Source: a virus
Strand: one strand, 5' to 3'
Virus record (IMG/VR): IMGVR_UViG_3300009509_000023
Span: 1 to 60,068 of that record
DNA: 60,068 bases
Under the pieces are notes generated by a model. That model was not told the DNA's origin. It saw nothing but the letters and a program-made list of their open reading frames with translations, and searched no databases. Shown here in pieces: positions 39,488 through 46,670 of this stretch (positions within the stretch are counted from its first letter, which is position 1; each line of letters opens with the position of its first letter). The translations under genes were made by a program, and so were the position numbers.

Positions 39488-42025
39488 ATGGCTGAGATTT
39501 TATCTCCCGGCATATTCATCGAAGAGGTGCCGAGCGCGGTACAGGTGGTTCAGCCTGTTTCCACATCGAACATGGGGATCATCGGCGCGACTCAGAGGGG
39601 CCCGACGGACGAGGCGACTCTGGTCACGTCTTTCGCCCAGTTCACCCGCATTTTTGGTGAGCTGATCGCGGACTCGTGGACCGGCCTCTCCATGGCCGCG
39701 TATTTCGCGAACGGTGGAAGGCGGGCCTACGTGGTTCGCGTCATGCCGGGCGACGCCTCAGAGGCGGACGGCAGAGTCACAAGCGCGCGATACGACTTCA
39801 CGTGCTTCACCGGAAACGCAGTCAAGGTCACCATCACGGACACAGACGCGTCCGGCGTCGTGTTGGCGGATTTCCCCGTGTATGCCCTGTCGGGTACGGC
39901 TGGAGTGACGTGGAGATGGCGCGCTGACGACACGCCCGTGACGACTGAAAACTTGTATGAGAGAGACGGCGTGACCGCTCTCGTCCAGGACACTGTCGGT
40001 CACGTGAATCACCACTACGAGGGCCGAGTCATCACGTCGATGCCGAGCGATGGCGTGGATTCAGCGCTTCCGAGCATCATGCCCGGAGGCACGATCACGC
40101 TGAACTGGGATCCGACCGGCAGTTCTCCACTCACGATGACGCTGACTCAGGTCGGGACGACTCTTCGAGCTGCCGGAACGACTGTGCAGAATTCGGAAGC
40201 GGTGCTCGATCTCGTGACGGGGTATCTGTCCATCACGTTTGCCGGAACCGATGTTCCTGTGGTCGGCGGCGATGGAACCAACATCACGCTCGACTACACA
40301 CCGGGAACGGACGTGTACTCGGTGTCGGACGATGGAACAGGGGCCATTCCCGCGGATGGAACGATTCTGGCGGGTGCTGGAACCGTCACCTACGCGACGG
40401 GCGCGTATTCGTTCACGGTCAACGCCGGGTACGAGCCGGGAACAGACTGCCCTGTCGTGGTCGACTACGATGTGCAGGCGTGGGACCTCGATCCAATCTC
40501 CGTCGGAACGTGGGCGAATAACATGAAGCTGGAGGTCATCGGAAACGACGACTACTACACGGTGGCTACGGACACCTATTCCCGCTTCAATGTCAATGTT
40601 CGACTACTCAACTCTTCGACGAGCCTCTACGACATCATCGAGACCTACGAGGAGATTACCTTCACTGACTCAACGTCGGCGCAGTACTTCCCGGATGTTC
40701 TCAACGACCTGTCGGACTTGGTCAACGTCGTAGAGCCGGCGCTCAACGAGGAAGGACCGCAACACCTCAATGGGCGAGCGCGAAGCCTCGTTATGGCTGG
40801 TGGAGATGAGCTGGCCTCGAATCGTCAAATCACGACCACCCTTCTCGACCTTCCGATCTCTCCGAGGTCTTTCAGCATCTCGTGGACAGATGACACGGGA
40901 ACAGCGAGAAGCATCACAGACGACGGCGCCGGCAATCTCATCGGCGACGTTGACGGTGCTGGCAACAACACCCTCAGCTACACCACGGGCGCTCTCGATG
41001 TGTTGCTGTCGAACGCCATCGGGCAGGACCAGCTCGTCACGGCCGACTACCGTAGCGTTTCCGAGGAGGACAACCACCTCGACATCTTTGCCAACGGCAC
41101 TGACGGCACGTTCGATGCTACCAACTACGGTCGGAACCAGTTCACGGCGATTACCCTCGAGCCGAACTTCCAAGGCCTATACGCCTTGAACAAGATCGAG
41201 GAGCTGATGCAAGTCGTCATTCCGGACTTCGCTGGAGACATCCAGATCACGAAGGACTTGATGGACTACGTGGACAGTCGAGAGGTACTGCCTTCGGGCG
41301 GCGATCGTTTCGCCATCCTCATGACTCCGCAGGGTTCGACGGCGCAAGAAGCGGTGGACTTCCTTCGACTCGACGTTCTTCAAAACACGAAGTTTGCGGC
41401 GATGTACTGGCCGTGGGTGAAGGTCGCGAACCCGCTGGCCGACAACAGACCGATCGTGTTCCCTCCGTTGGGGCACATCGCTGGCATCTACGCGCGCACG
41501 GACTCCACGAGGAACGTGGGCAAGGTTCCGGCGGGCACCGTTGACGGCGCGCTTCGTTTCCTGGTTGGATTGGAGTTCGACGCAATCAGCCAGGGAGAGC
41601 GCGATATCGTCTATCCGGCGAGGATCAACCCCCTCGTGTCGGGGACGCAGACCGGCCTCGCTGTCTGGGGTGCGCGAACAACCTCTCTTCAGAGCGAGTG
41701 GCGCTACATCAACGCGCGCCGTTTGTTCATGTTCGTCGAGAAGAGCGTTTACAACTCGACACACTGGATCGCCTTCGAGAACAACGGGGCGGACTTGTGG
41801 GCGAGGATCAAGGCCCAGCTGCAGGGCTTCTTGACGAACCTCTTCAACGACGGGCTGTTTGCGGGAACGACTCCGGCGCAAGCTTTCTTCGTGACCGTGG
41901 ACGAATCGAACAACGACCAGGCGTCGGTCGACGCCGGCCAGGTCATCATCGACGTGGGCATTGCACCGAACAAGCCGGCCGAGTTCGTGAGATTCAGGTT
42001 CCAGCAGAAGACGCTGGATTCCTAG
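39488..42025 (+). CDS. Tail sheath protein, gp18-like
   Basis: An 845-residue contractile sheath protein with CGGAGGCAACC before ATG 39488. The N-terminus ILSPGIFIEEVPSAVQVVQP and MGIIGATQRGPTDEATLVTS are typical of sheath proteins, as is the C-terminal WRYINARRLFMFVEKSVYNS with the last strand EFVRFRFQQKTLDS. The middle carries an insertion of several beta domains (about 200-340 and 455-525) with the motifs VSDDGTGAIP and ITDDGAGNLIG, like an insert in the capsid protein. These are probably surface decorations. The chain is longer than T4 gp18 (659 residues). Confidence 0.9.
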   Translation: MAEILSPGIFIEEVPSAVQVVQPVSTSNMGIIGATQRGPTDEATLVTSFAQFTRIFGELIADSWTGLSMAAYFANGGRRAYVVRVMPGDASEADGRVTSARYDFTCFTGNAVKVTITDTDASGVVLADFPVYALSGTAGVTWRWRADDTPVTTENLYERDGVTALVQDTVGHVNHHYEGRVITSMPSDGVDSALPSIMPGGTITLNWDPTGSSPLTMTLTQVGTTLRAAGTTVQNSEAVLDLVTGYLSITFAGTDVPVVGGDGTNITLDYTPGTDVYSVSDDGTGAIPADGTILAGAGTVTYATGAYSFTVNAGYEPGTDCPVVVDYDVQAWDLDPISVGTWANNMKLEVIGNDDYYTVATDTYSRFNVNVRLLNSSTSLYDIIETYEEITFTDSTSAQYFPDVLNDLSDLVNVVEPALNEEGPQHLNGRARSLVMAGGDELASNRQITTTLLDLPISPRSFSISWTDDTGTARSITDDGAGNLIGDVDGAGNNTLSYTTGALDVLLSNAIGQDQLVTADYRSVSEEDNHLDIFANGTDGTFDATNYGRNQFTAITLEPNFQGLYALNKIEELMQVVIPDFAGDIQITKDLMDYVDSREVLPSGGDRFAILMTPQGSTAQEAVDFLRLDVLQNTKFAAMYWPWVKVANPLADNRPIVFPPLGHIAGIYARTDSTRNVGKVPAGTVDGALRFLVGLEFDAISQGERDIVYPARINPLVSGTQTGLAVWGARTTSLQSEWRYINARRLFMFVEKSVYNSTHWIAFENNGADLWARIKAQLQGFLTNLFNDGLFAGTTPAQAFFVTVDESNNDQASVDAGQVIIDVGIAPNKPAEFVRFRFQQKTLDS

Positions 42026-42087
42026 GAAGTAGAAAACACTCGATTCCTAATGGGTCGGGATAGCGAGTAGCAGTACAGGAGGCAACT

Positions 42088-42435
42088 ATGTTGGTAACGT
42101 TCACAAACGCATCGTCGGATGACGTTTTCGTCAGCCTGCTCTACAAGAACTTGGCACCCGGTGGCGCGGTTACCGTGTCCAAGTCTCGGTCCGAGCTGGA
42201 CCAGGAGCAGGAGCTGAAGAAGCTCGTTCAGGCGGGAACCGTCGTCCTTTCGTTCGCCACTGAGGACGGCGATAACGCGCAGCTCGGCACCGAGCCGTGG
42301 CCCGCGTTCACGGACTTGACACGGCCCTTGGCCACAGCGTGGCCGGTTTTCGGAGCGATCTGGAACACTGACGACAACGCGCTCAACTGGACCGATGGGA
42401 CGAACTGGCGCGATGCAACAGGGGCTATCACCTGA
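42088..42435 (+). CDS. Hypothetical virion protein between sheath and tube
   Basis: A 115-residue protein with AGGAGGCAAC before ATG 42088, the same initiation signal as capsid and sheath, which suggests high expression. The sequence begins MLVTFTNASSDDVFVSLLYK and is beta-rich; the C-terminus is Trp/Asp/Thr-rich (WNTDDNALNWTDGTNWRD). No family is recognised. Confidence 0.6.
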   Translation: MLVTFTNASSDDVFVSLLYKNLAPGGAVTVSKSRSELDQEQELKKLVQAGTVVLSFATEDGDNAQLGTEPWPAFTDLTRPLATAWPVFGAIWNTDDNALNWTDGTNWRDATGAIT

Positions 42436-42437
42436 TA

Positions 42438-42462
42438 GATCGGCAAACTCGCTAGACCGATC
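42438..42462 (+). repeat. Inverted repeat GATCGG/CCGATC
   Basis: A 6-bp stem with a 13-base loop directly after the stop of the 42088 gene. There is no following T-run, so it is not a typical terminator. It may protect mRNA ends between the sheath and tube genes. Confidence 0.3.
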
Positions 42463-42500
42463 CAATGGTGATGTTGTACTTTTGAGGTAGGAGGCTGTAA

Positions 42501-43052
42501 ATGGCACGGCCAGTAGCAGAAGACTTTCTTCACTCAATGCGGTTCCACGTGCAAGTCATCGACGGGACATCCCCGTCAGGTGAGCGTTTGGGGCCTCCAG
42601 AGGCTGGATTCTCGATGTGCTCGGTTCCAGAAGCCACGGTTGAGGCCGTGGAGTACAAAGAGGGAACCTACATCTACACCCGGAAGCAACCGGGAAACAC
42701 CACCTTCTCCGACATTTCGATGTCTCGTGGGGTGGCGATCACGGATACGGCTTTCTGGATGTGGATCAAGACGGTCATCGAGGGTTCTGGGGAGTATCGC
42801 GAGGATATTCGCATCAAGCACTATCATCGCGAAGAAGCGCTCGTGGGAAGCGGTGATGTCGGAAAGAACTTGACGGCGATTCCGACGGGCGGGGAGACGA
42901 AAGCGGCGAGGGTATACGAGGTCTTCAACGCGTTTCCGGCTCGCCATAAGGTGGCTGGCGACCTCGATGCGACGGCGTCTGAAATCTCCATCATGGAGCT
43001 GGACCTGTCTTACGAGTACTTCAACCTGATAATCAACGCCTCTACTGCCTAG
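42501..43052 (+). CDS. Tail tube protein, gp19-like
   Basis: A 183-residue tube subunit with GTAGGAGG before ATG 42501. It contains GFSMCSVPEATVEAVEYKEG and TYIYTRKQPGNTTFSDISMS, which match T4-like tail tube (gp19) proteins. Further on are VFNAFPARHKVAGDLDATAS and a closing beta strand. It would form the inner tube inside the sheath. A strong terminator follows. Confidence 0.87.
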   Translation: MARPVAEDFLHSMRFHVQVIDGTSPSGERLGPPEAGFSMCSVPEATVEAVEYKEGTYIYTRKQPGNTTFSDISMSRGVAITDTAFWMWIKTVIEGSGEYREDIRIKHYHREEALVGSGDVGKNLTAIPTGGETKAARVYEVFNAFPARHKVAGDLDATASEISIMELDLSYEYFNLIINASTA

Positions 43053-43074
43053 AGGCGTGGTTGATTATGGAGAG

Positions 43075-43105
43075 GGCCGCATGCCTGCGGTGTGCGGCCT
43101 TTTTC
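43075..43105 (+). terminator. Rho-independent terminator after the tail tube gene
   Basis: GGCCGCA (43075-43081) pairs with TGCGGCC (43093-43099), followed by five T (43100-43105 region). It is the clearest terminator in the window. It separates the tube gene from the interrupted second tube-like gene. Confidence 0.8.
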
Positions 43106-43136
43106 ACGATGAGCGTTACCTAAGAGTTGGTGTAAG

Positions 43137-43163
43137 ATGACTCGATCGGCGATTACGGACTAC
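43137..43163 (+). pseudogene. Displaced 5' end of the 44009 tail gene (nine codons)
   Basis: The frame starts ATG 43137 and its first nine codons encode MTRSAITDY, identical to the start of the 44009 gene product. The DNA differs at 7 of 27 bases and every change is synonymous apart from ATG to TTG. After codon 9 the frame runs on without similarity to the tail protein to TGA 43260-43262. It looks like the original start of the tail gene, cut off by insertion of the homing endonuclease gene that begins 33 bases later. Confidence 0.78.
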
Positions 43164-43195
43164 GCCTCGAACAAAATTTGCAGTAGACTCGTGGT

Positions 43196-44008
43196 ATGCC
43201 GTTTCAAAAAGGTAATGTCCCGAAGAACAGAATTGACATACCTATCGAGGAGCGAGAGTTGATTTCGAGTCTATACAGTCAAGGGTATAAGATTCGAGAC
43301 CTGTCTACTCGAACAGGCTTGTCTGTGACGTGGTTGTCCGATCATCTGCGAGCGTGGGGTGTGCAAAGAGACCCTGACGCTGTTCGTAGACGACGAAATC
43401 GTGCTGGGAGTTCGGTAGGGGCGGATACCTCTTTTCTGAAATCTTGGACTCCAGAGAGTGCGTGGGTTTGGGGTTTATGGTTTGGAGATGGGTGGGTTCA
43501 GCGCTATCGAGTATCGATGGCAGCGAGCGAAGAAGTCGCTCGGAAGGTGCAGAGGATTTCGGGAGCATCGAGCGCTTTGAATCCTGGGAATGGATGCGTG
43601 CACTTCGATCTTGGTGGAACGGACGCTGTTCTTCTTGTGGAGGATATGTTTGGTTTGCGTCCGGGTCCTAAGTCAGAAGTTTTATCATGGCCTGACGTAC
43701 CCTCGAATGTAGAGTCTCATTTTCTTCGGGGGCTATGGGACTCGGATGGGTCGTTTTACGTGCAGCTTTCAAAAGGTCGCCCTTATCTTGGAACGACGTT
43801 CTGCTCCAAGTCGGCTGCGCTTGTACTAGGAGTCCAGGATGCCGTGAAGAGGCTCGGCGAACAAAGCAGACCGGTTGAACGGAATCGAGGACTGTATCTC
43901 ATACGATGGAACGGTAGGTACGCGAAGAACCTGGGGGCGCTTCTTTATGCTGATAGTGAGGACCCAATGCGTTGCTCTCGGAAGCATGCTATTTGGGAGG
44001 AGGCGTAA
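43196..44008 (+). CDS. LAGLIDADG homing endonuclease
   Basis: A 270-residue DNA endonuclease with two LAGLIDADG-type helices: AWVWGLWFGDGW (Asp98) and HFLRGLWDSDGSF (Asp184). Two motifs in one chain indicate a monomeric enzyme with a long target. The N-terminal 55 residues have a helix-turn-helix (EERELISSLYSQGYKIRDLS). There is no intron or intein: only 32 bases separate the tail gene fragment from the ATG. The last codons (TGGGAGGAGGCGTAA) contain the Shine-Dalgarno for the following tail gene. The gene should spread by cutting uninterrupted alleles. Its codon use looks less GC-rich than its neighbours, as expected of a mobile gene. Confidence 0.85.
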   Translation: MPFQKGNVPKNRIDIPIEERELISSLYSQGYKIRDLSTRTGLSVTWLSDHLRAWGVQRDPDAVRRRRNRAGSSVGADTSFLKSWTPESAWVWGLWFGDGWVQRYRVSMAASEEVARKVQRISGASSALNPGNGCVHFDLGGTDAVLLVEDMFGLRPGPKSEVLSWPDVPSNVESHFLRGLWDSDGSFYVQLSKGRPYLGTTFCSKSAALVLGVQDAVKRLGEQSRPVERNRGLYLIRWNGRYAKNLGALLYADSEDPMRCSRKHAIWEEA

Positions 44009-44791
44009 TTGACAAGGTCTGCGATCACGGATTACCTCCAGAACTATCCGTTTTGGTTGATGGACATCGCTCCAATTGAGCCTCTAGCTCAGCCGCTCTT
44101 CACACCGCTTCTCGGATTTTCCTCCATATCGGCGCCGGAGCTGACGATCGAGATCACGGACATCACAGAAGCAAACTGGTTTTTCAAGCGTAAGGTGGTT
44201 CGTGGCGGCGACGTGAGCAACATGACGTTTGTCAGAGCTTCGAAGTGGTACGACAGCGACTTTTACCGCTGGGCTTTGTCCGCGCTGATGGGGAACACAG
44301 GAGGGCACGGAGGCTCCCGCTCGATGGCTCTTGGAGGAGCTACGCCGAGACGCGACCTTCTTCTCATTCACTTCTTGTCTCGGAGCCCCCTTCCACCGAT
44401 AGGGACTAACGTGGCAGCGATCTCCGGAACACTGGCCATTCAAGGGACCGCTACAGGCCTCGTAGGGGGCGTGTCGAGTCTGGCTAGTCGAGGCTACCTA
44501 GAACACGCTACCGCGATCACAGGGGCCGGTGCGGCGGCAGCAACAGGCGCGCATATGGGGCCCTTCGAGTTCATCCCCAGACTGCCTGCGAAGGCTTGGG
44601 TTCTCTACGGCTGCATTCCGACGCGATACAAGACTGGAGGAGATTTCGACGCCACGGACGCTTCCATATCGCTACAAGAGTTGGAAGTGGCTCTCGAGGG
44701 GTGGGACGAGCTGACGCTGGGGAGCGATGCTGCGCCACAAGCCCTAGGGTTTGCCATTGCGGACGCGGCCCGAACTGGAACTACGAGGTAA
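44009..44791 (+). CDS. Second tail tube-like/virion tube protein with re-created start
   Basis: A 260-residue protein. TTG 44009 follows the endonuclease stop directly and has GGGAGGAGG about 6-9 bases upstream. The first nine residues MTRSAITDY repeat those at 43137 in other codons. The body (ELTIEITDITEANWFFKRKV, then NMTFVRASKWYDSDFYRW, and a C-terminal VLYGCIPTRYKTGGDFDATD with ASISLQELEVALEG) has the strand order of gp19/gp54-type tube proteins and parallels the 42501 product (compare AGDLDATASEISIMELDLSY). It is likely a tube initiator or tube paralogue linking tube and baseplate. Confidence 0.7.
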   Translation: MTRSAITDYLQNYPFWLMDIAPIEPLAQPLFTPLLGFSSISAPELTIEITDITEANWFFKRKVVRGGDVSNMTFVRASKWYDSDFYRWALSALMGNTGGHGGSRSMALGGATPRRDLLLIHFLSRSPLPPIGTNVAAISGTLAIQGTATGLVGGVSSLASRGYLEHATAITGAGAAAATGAHMGPFEFIPRLPAKAWVLYGCIPTRYKTGGDFDATDASISLQELEVALEGWDELTLGSDAAPQALGFAIADAARTGTTR

Positions 44792-44794
44792 GCC

Positions 44795-44971
44795 ATGAGC
44801 AGCGACTGGGAGACGCTCGATACTGAGAAGGTGATTCGCCGAAACCGCGAGCAGCACGAGCAGACAACCTCTGGTGGGGTCGGCGGGTATGAAGTTCCGC
44901 TCGGACAGCCATTGCGTCCGCCGATTCCTCCACGCAAGCCCGTAGACAAGAAACCCAAGAAGAAGAAGTGA
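44795..44971 (+). CDS. Small basic-tailed protein
   Basis: A 58-residue frame, ATG 44795 to TGA 44969-44971, with GAGGTAAGCC before it and three bases after the tube-like gene. It begins with a charged helix (MSSDWETLDTEKVIRRNREQ), has a Gly-rich turn, then a Pro/Lys-rich tail ending KKPKKKK. Nothing is recognised. Confidence 0.55.
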   Translation: MSSDWETLDTEKVIRRNREQHEQTTSGGVGGYEVPLGQPLRPPIPPRKPVDKKPKKKK

Positions 44972-45056
44972 AGTATTAGAGGCCGCTTTCCGCGGAGACG
45001 GATCAGAGCGATTGGCTTTACATCAAATATGCAGTAAAAGATCATGAGGAGCGAAC

Positions 45057-45620
45057 ATGGACGAAGTTCTGAAGTCAACCCCGAAGGACAGGCAGGAAAC
45101 ATGGGCCACGCGGGTGTGGGAGGCGTGCGGAGGAAGATGTTCAAACTGCGGGTCAACAGAACGGCTCGAGGTGCGGATGATCGTTCCGAAGGAATCGGGA
45201 GGTCAGGAGGTGGTCAGCAACGGCACGCTCCTGTGTAGAACGTGCGAATTGGCTCGGGAGCTGAGCCACAAGCCGGCGGTCTCTGGTGAGAGGACGCGGC
45301 CCATCAACTTTTTCGTCAGCAAAACCCTCCACGAGAAGCTGAAAAATGGGCTCGCGTCGGACTACGGGTTCAAGAGCGTGTCGGCGCTCGTGCGTTTTTT
45401 GATGACGAAGTTTGTCACTCACCCGAGCAGGTTCGACGATCTCGCGATGTACCAGGAAAGCGGATCGGACGTGAAGGTCAACGTTTGGGTCGACCGAGAG
45501 ATGTATGATCGCTTCAAGGCGATCACCGATCGGGACGGCGTGACTGTGACGGATACGCTGAAAGGGCTCATACGCATGTACGAGTCAGAGGCGAAGAGGA
45601 TTGTAGGAAGGACGAGATAA
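45057..45620 (+). CDS. HNH-like zinc protein with two ribbon-helix-helix domains
   Basis: A 187-residue protein with GAGGAGCGAAC before ATG 45057. Residues about 18-65 look like an HNH core (CSNCGSTERLEVRM, then GG and NGTLLCRTCE), but the usual His-His pair is replaced by Arg-Met, so cleavage is doubtful. Residues about 80-120 (INFFVSKTLHEKLKNGLASD) and 138-180 (VKVNVWVDREMYDRFKAITD) look like two ribbon-helix-helix DNA-binding units. It could be a former homing endonuclease turned regulator. The stop overlaps the next start by one base (TAATG). Confidence 0.6.
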   Translation: MDEVLKSTPKDRQETWATRVWEACGGRCSNCGSTERLEVRMIVPKESGGQEVVSNGTLLCRTCELARELSHKPAVSGERTRPINFFVSKTLHEKLKNGLASDYGFKSVSALVRFLMTKFVTHPSRFDDLAMYQESGSDVKVNVWVDREMYDRFKAITDRDGVTVTDTLKGLIRMYESEAKRIVGRTR

Positions 45621-46462
45621 TGAGCGAAGAACATCTGCGGGATGAACTAGCGAAGGGGGCCCCGGTTGGAGGGGCTATCGAGCACATTCACACTGTCAAT
45701 CAGATGGAGACCCCGAAATCGGCGACTGGCGTATTCGAGCTGCCGTGCGGGTATCTCGACCCACAGACACAGGAGCTGGTCACCGAGGTCGAGGTCCGAG
45801 AGATAACGGGTTACGAAGAAGATATGCTCGCATCGGACAACGTTCCGTCGGAGCAGAAAGTGTCGAATCTGATCAGCGGTTGTGTGGTACGCATCGGCGA
45901 AGAGACTCACAAAGGTCGAATTGCCGGGATGCTGCAGAACTTCATGATGGGTGACAGAGTTTTCCTCGTATTCGCGATCCGCCGTGTGACGCTCGGGGAC
46001 GAACTTCCAGTCCGAGAACGCTGTCCCGACTGCAAAACCACCACGCTGTTCATGGTGGACCTCGAAGAAGAGCTTCAACCGAGGGAAATGCCGGACCCGA
46101 GGAAGCGGGTATTCGATGTGCAGCTGCCCTCTGGTTTGTCTGCCCGATTTCGGGTATCGACTGCTGCAGACGAGGTGAATATGGCAAAACTCCGTCGGAG
46201 GCAGAAGCAAAAGTCGGATGTGCTGTCTCAATCGATACTTATGCGATTGGAGCTACTTGGGGATGAAAAGCCCACGCTGAAGATGGTAAAGTCTTTGGGT
46301 ATGAGAGATCGACACTTTCTGCGCGACAAATTCCGAGAGGTGGAAGGCGGGGTGGACACGACGTTGCAGCTGTCTTGCCCTTCGTGCGGAAACGAGTGGG
46401 AGAAGGATCTAGACCTGAGTTCATCGAGTTTTTTCTCCCCTGGGGCTCCGCAGAAGCCCTAG
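45620..46462 (+). CDS. Tail/baseplate assembly chaperone, gp26-like (T4_baseplate family), frame 0 product
   Basis: A 280-residue protein made in frame 0. The region AMETP-like N-terminus is followed by FELPCGYLDPQTQELVTEVE, VREITGYEEDML and MGDRVFLVFAIRRVTLGDEL, which match the T4 gp26-type family; zinc pairs CPDC (about 135-138) and CPSC (about 254-257) are included. Near its end the message holds TTTTTTC, a -1 slippery site, so a longer 341-residue form joined to the next frame is predicted. Its place just before the tape measure gene is that of a tail assembly chaperone. Confidence 0.75.
   Translation: MSEEHLRDELAKGAPVGGAIEHIHTVNQMETPKSATGVFELPCGYLDPQTQELVTEVEVREITGYEEDMLASDNVPSEQKVSNLISGCVVRIGEETHKGRIAGMLQNFMMGDRVFLVFAIRRVTLGDELPVRERCPDCKTTTLFMVDLEEELQPREMPDPRKRVFDVQLPSGLSARFRVSTAADEVNMAKLRRRQKQKSDVLSQSILMRLELLGDEKPTLKMVKSLGMRDRHFLRDKFREVEGGVDTTLQLSCPSCGNEWEKDLDLSSSSFFSPGAPQKP
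46429..46435 (+). promoter_or_regulatory. Programmed -1 ribosomal frameshift site TTTTTTC
   Basis: In the reading frame of the gp26-like gene the bases read AGT TTT TTC, giving T TTT TTC, a canonical X XXY YYZ heptamer. A -1 slip moves translation into the frame that continues without stop to 46644. Frame 0 stops 27 bases later at TAG 46460-46462. Frameshifting before the tape measure gene is a conserved feature of tailed phages. Confidence 0.75.
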
Positions 46463-46644
46463 AGAAGGAAATATTCTACTTGATGGAGTCGTGGAACGGT
46501 CTCCCCTATGAGTCGATCATGATGATTCCGGTCACCCGGCGTCATCGACTGATGCTCCAAAAGAGCAATTTGGAGCGTCGGAGGCAGCAGAACCAGGACG
46601 CTGCCATGGCTCGTGCGAGAGCGCGCTCTAGGCGTCGACGGTAG
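46435..46644 (+). CDS. -1 frame extension of the tail assembly chaperone
   Basis: Sixty-nine residues read after the slip, starting LPWGSAEALEKEIFYLMESW and ending in a very basic tail (RARARSRRRR). The open frame goes back only to a TTG at 46375, and no good ribosome site precedes that. A separate start at ATG 46483 with GAAGGAAA upstream is the alternative. The extension probably binds the tape measure protein, as the T part of lambda G-GT does. Confidence 0.68.
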   Translation, partial: LPWGSAEALEKEIFYLMESWNGLPYESIMMIPVTRRHRLMLQKSNLERRRQQNQDAAMARARARSRRRR

Positions 46645-46652
46645 GAGAGACT

Positions 46653-46667
46653 ATGGGCCTCAACTGG
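46653..46667 (+). pseudogene. Displaced 5' end of the tape measure gene (four codons)
   Basis: ATG GGC CTC AAC (MGLN) stands behind a good site, GTAGGAGAG, exactly where the gene after the chaperone should begin. The tape measure protein starts with the same MGLN, written ATG GGT TTG AAT, 740 bases downstream. The following codon (TGG) already differs, and the endonuclease stop lies at 46671-46673 on the other strand. This fits insertion of the HNH gene right behind the start codon region. Confidence 0.65.
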
Positions 46668-46670
46668 ATA

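Noticed and set aside
43137-44008. Group I intron around the LAGLIDADG gene
   Set aside because: Only 32 bases lie between the upstream fragment and the endonuclease start and none between its stop and the tail gene, too little for an intron core. The repeated peptide also argues against splicing.
45044-45064. Possible third recoded start: MRSEHGR before the HNH-like gene against MSEEHLR at the start of the 45620 gene
   Set aside because: Only about four of seven residues match, and the bases also serve as the Shine-Dalgarno of the 45057 gene. It is likely chance.
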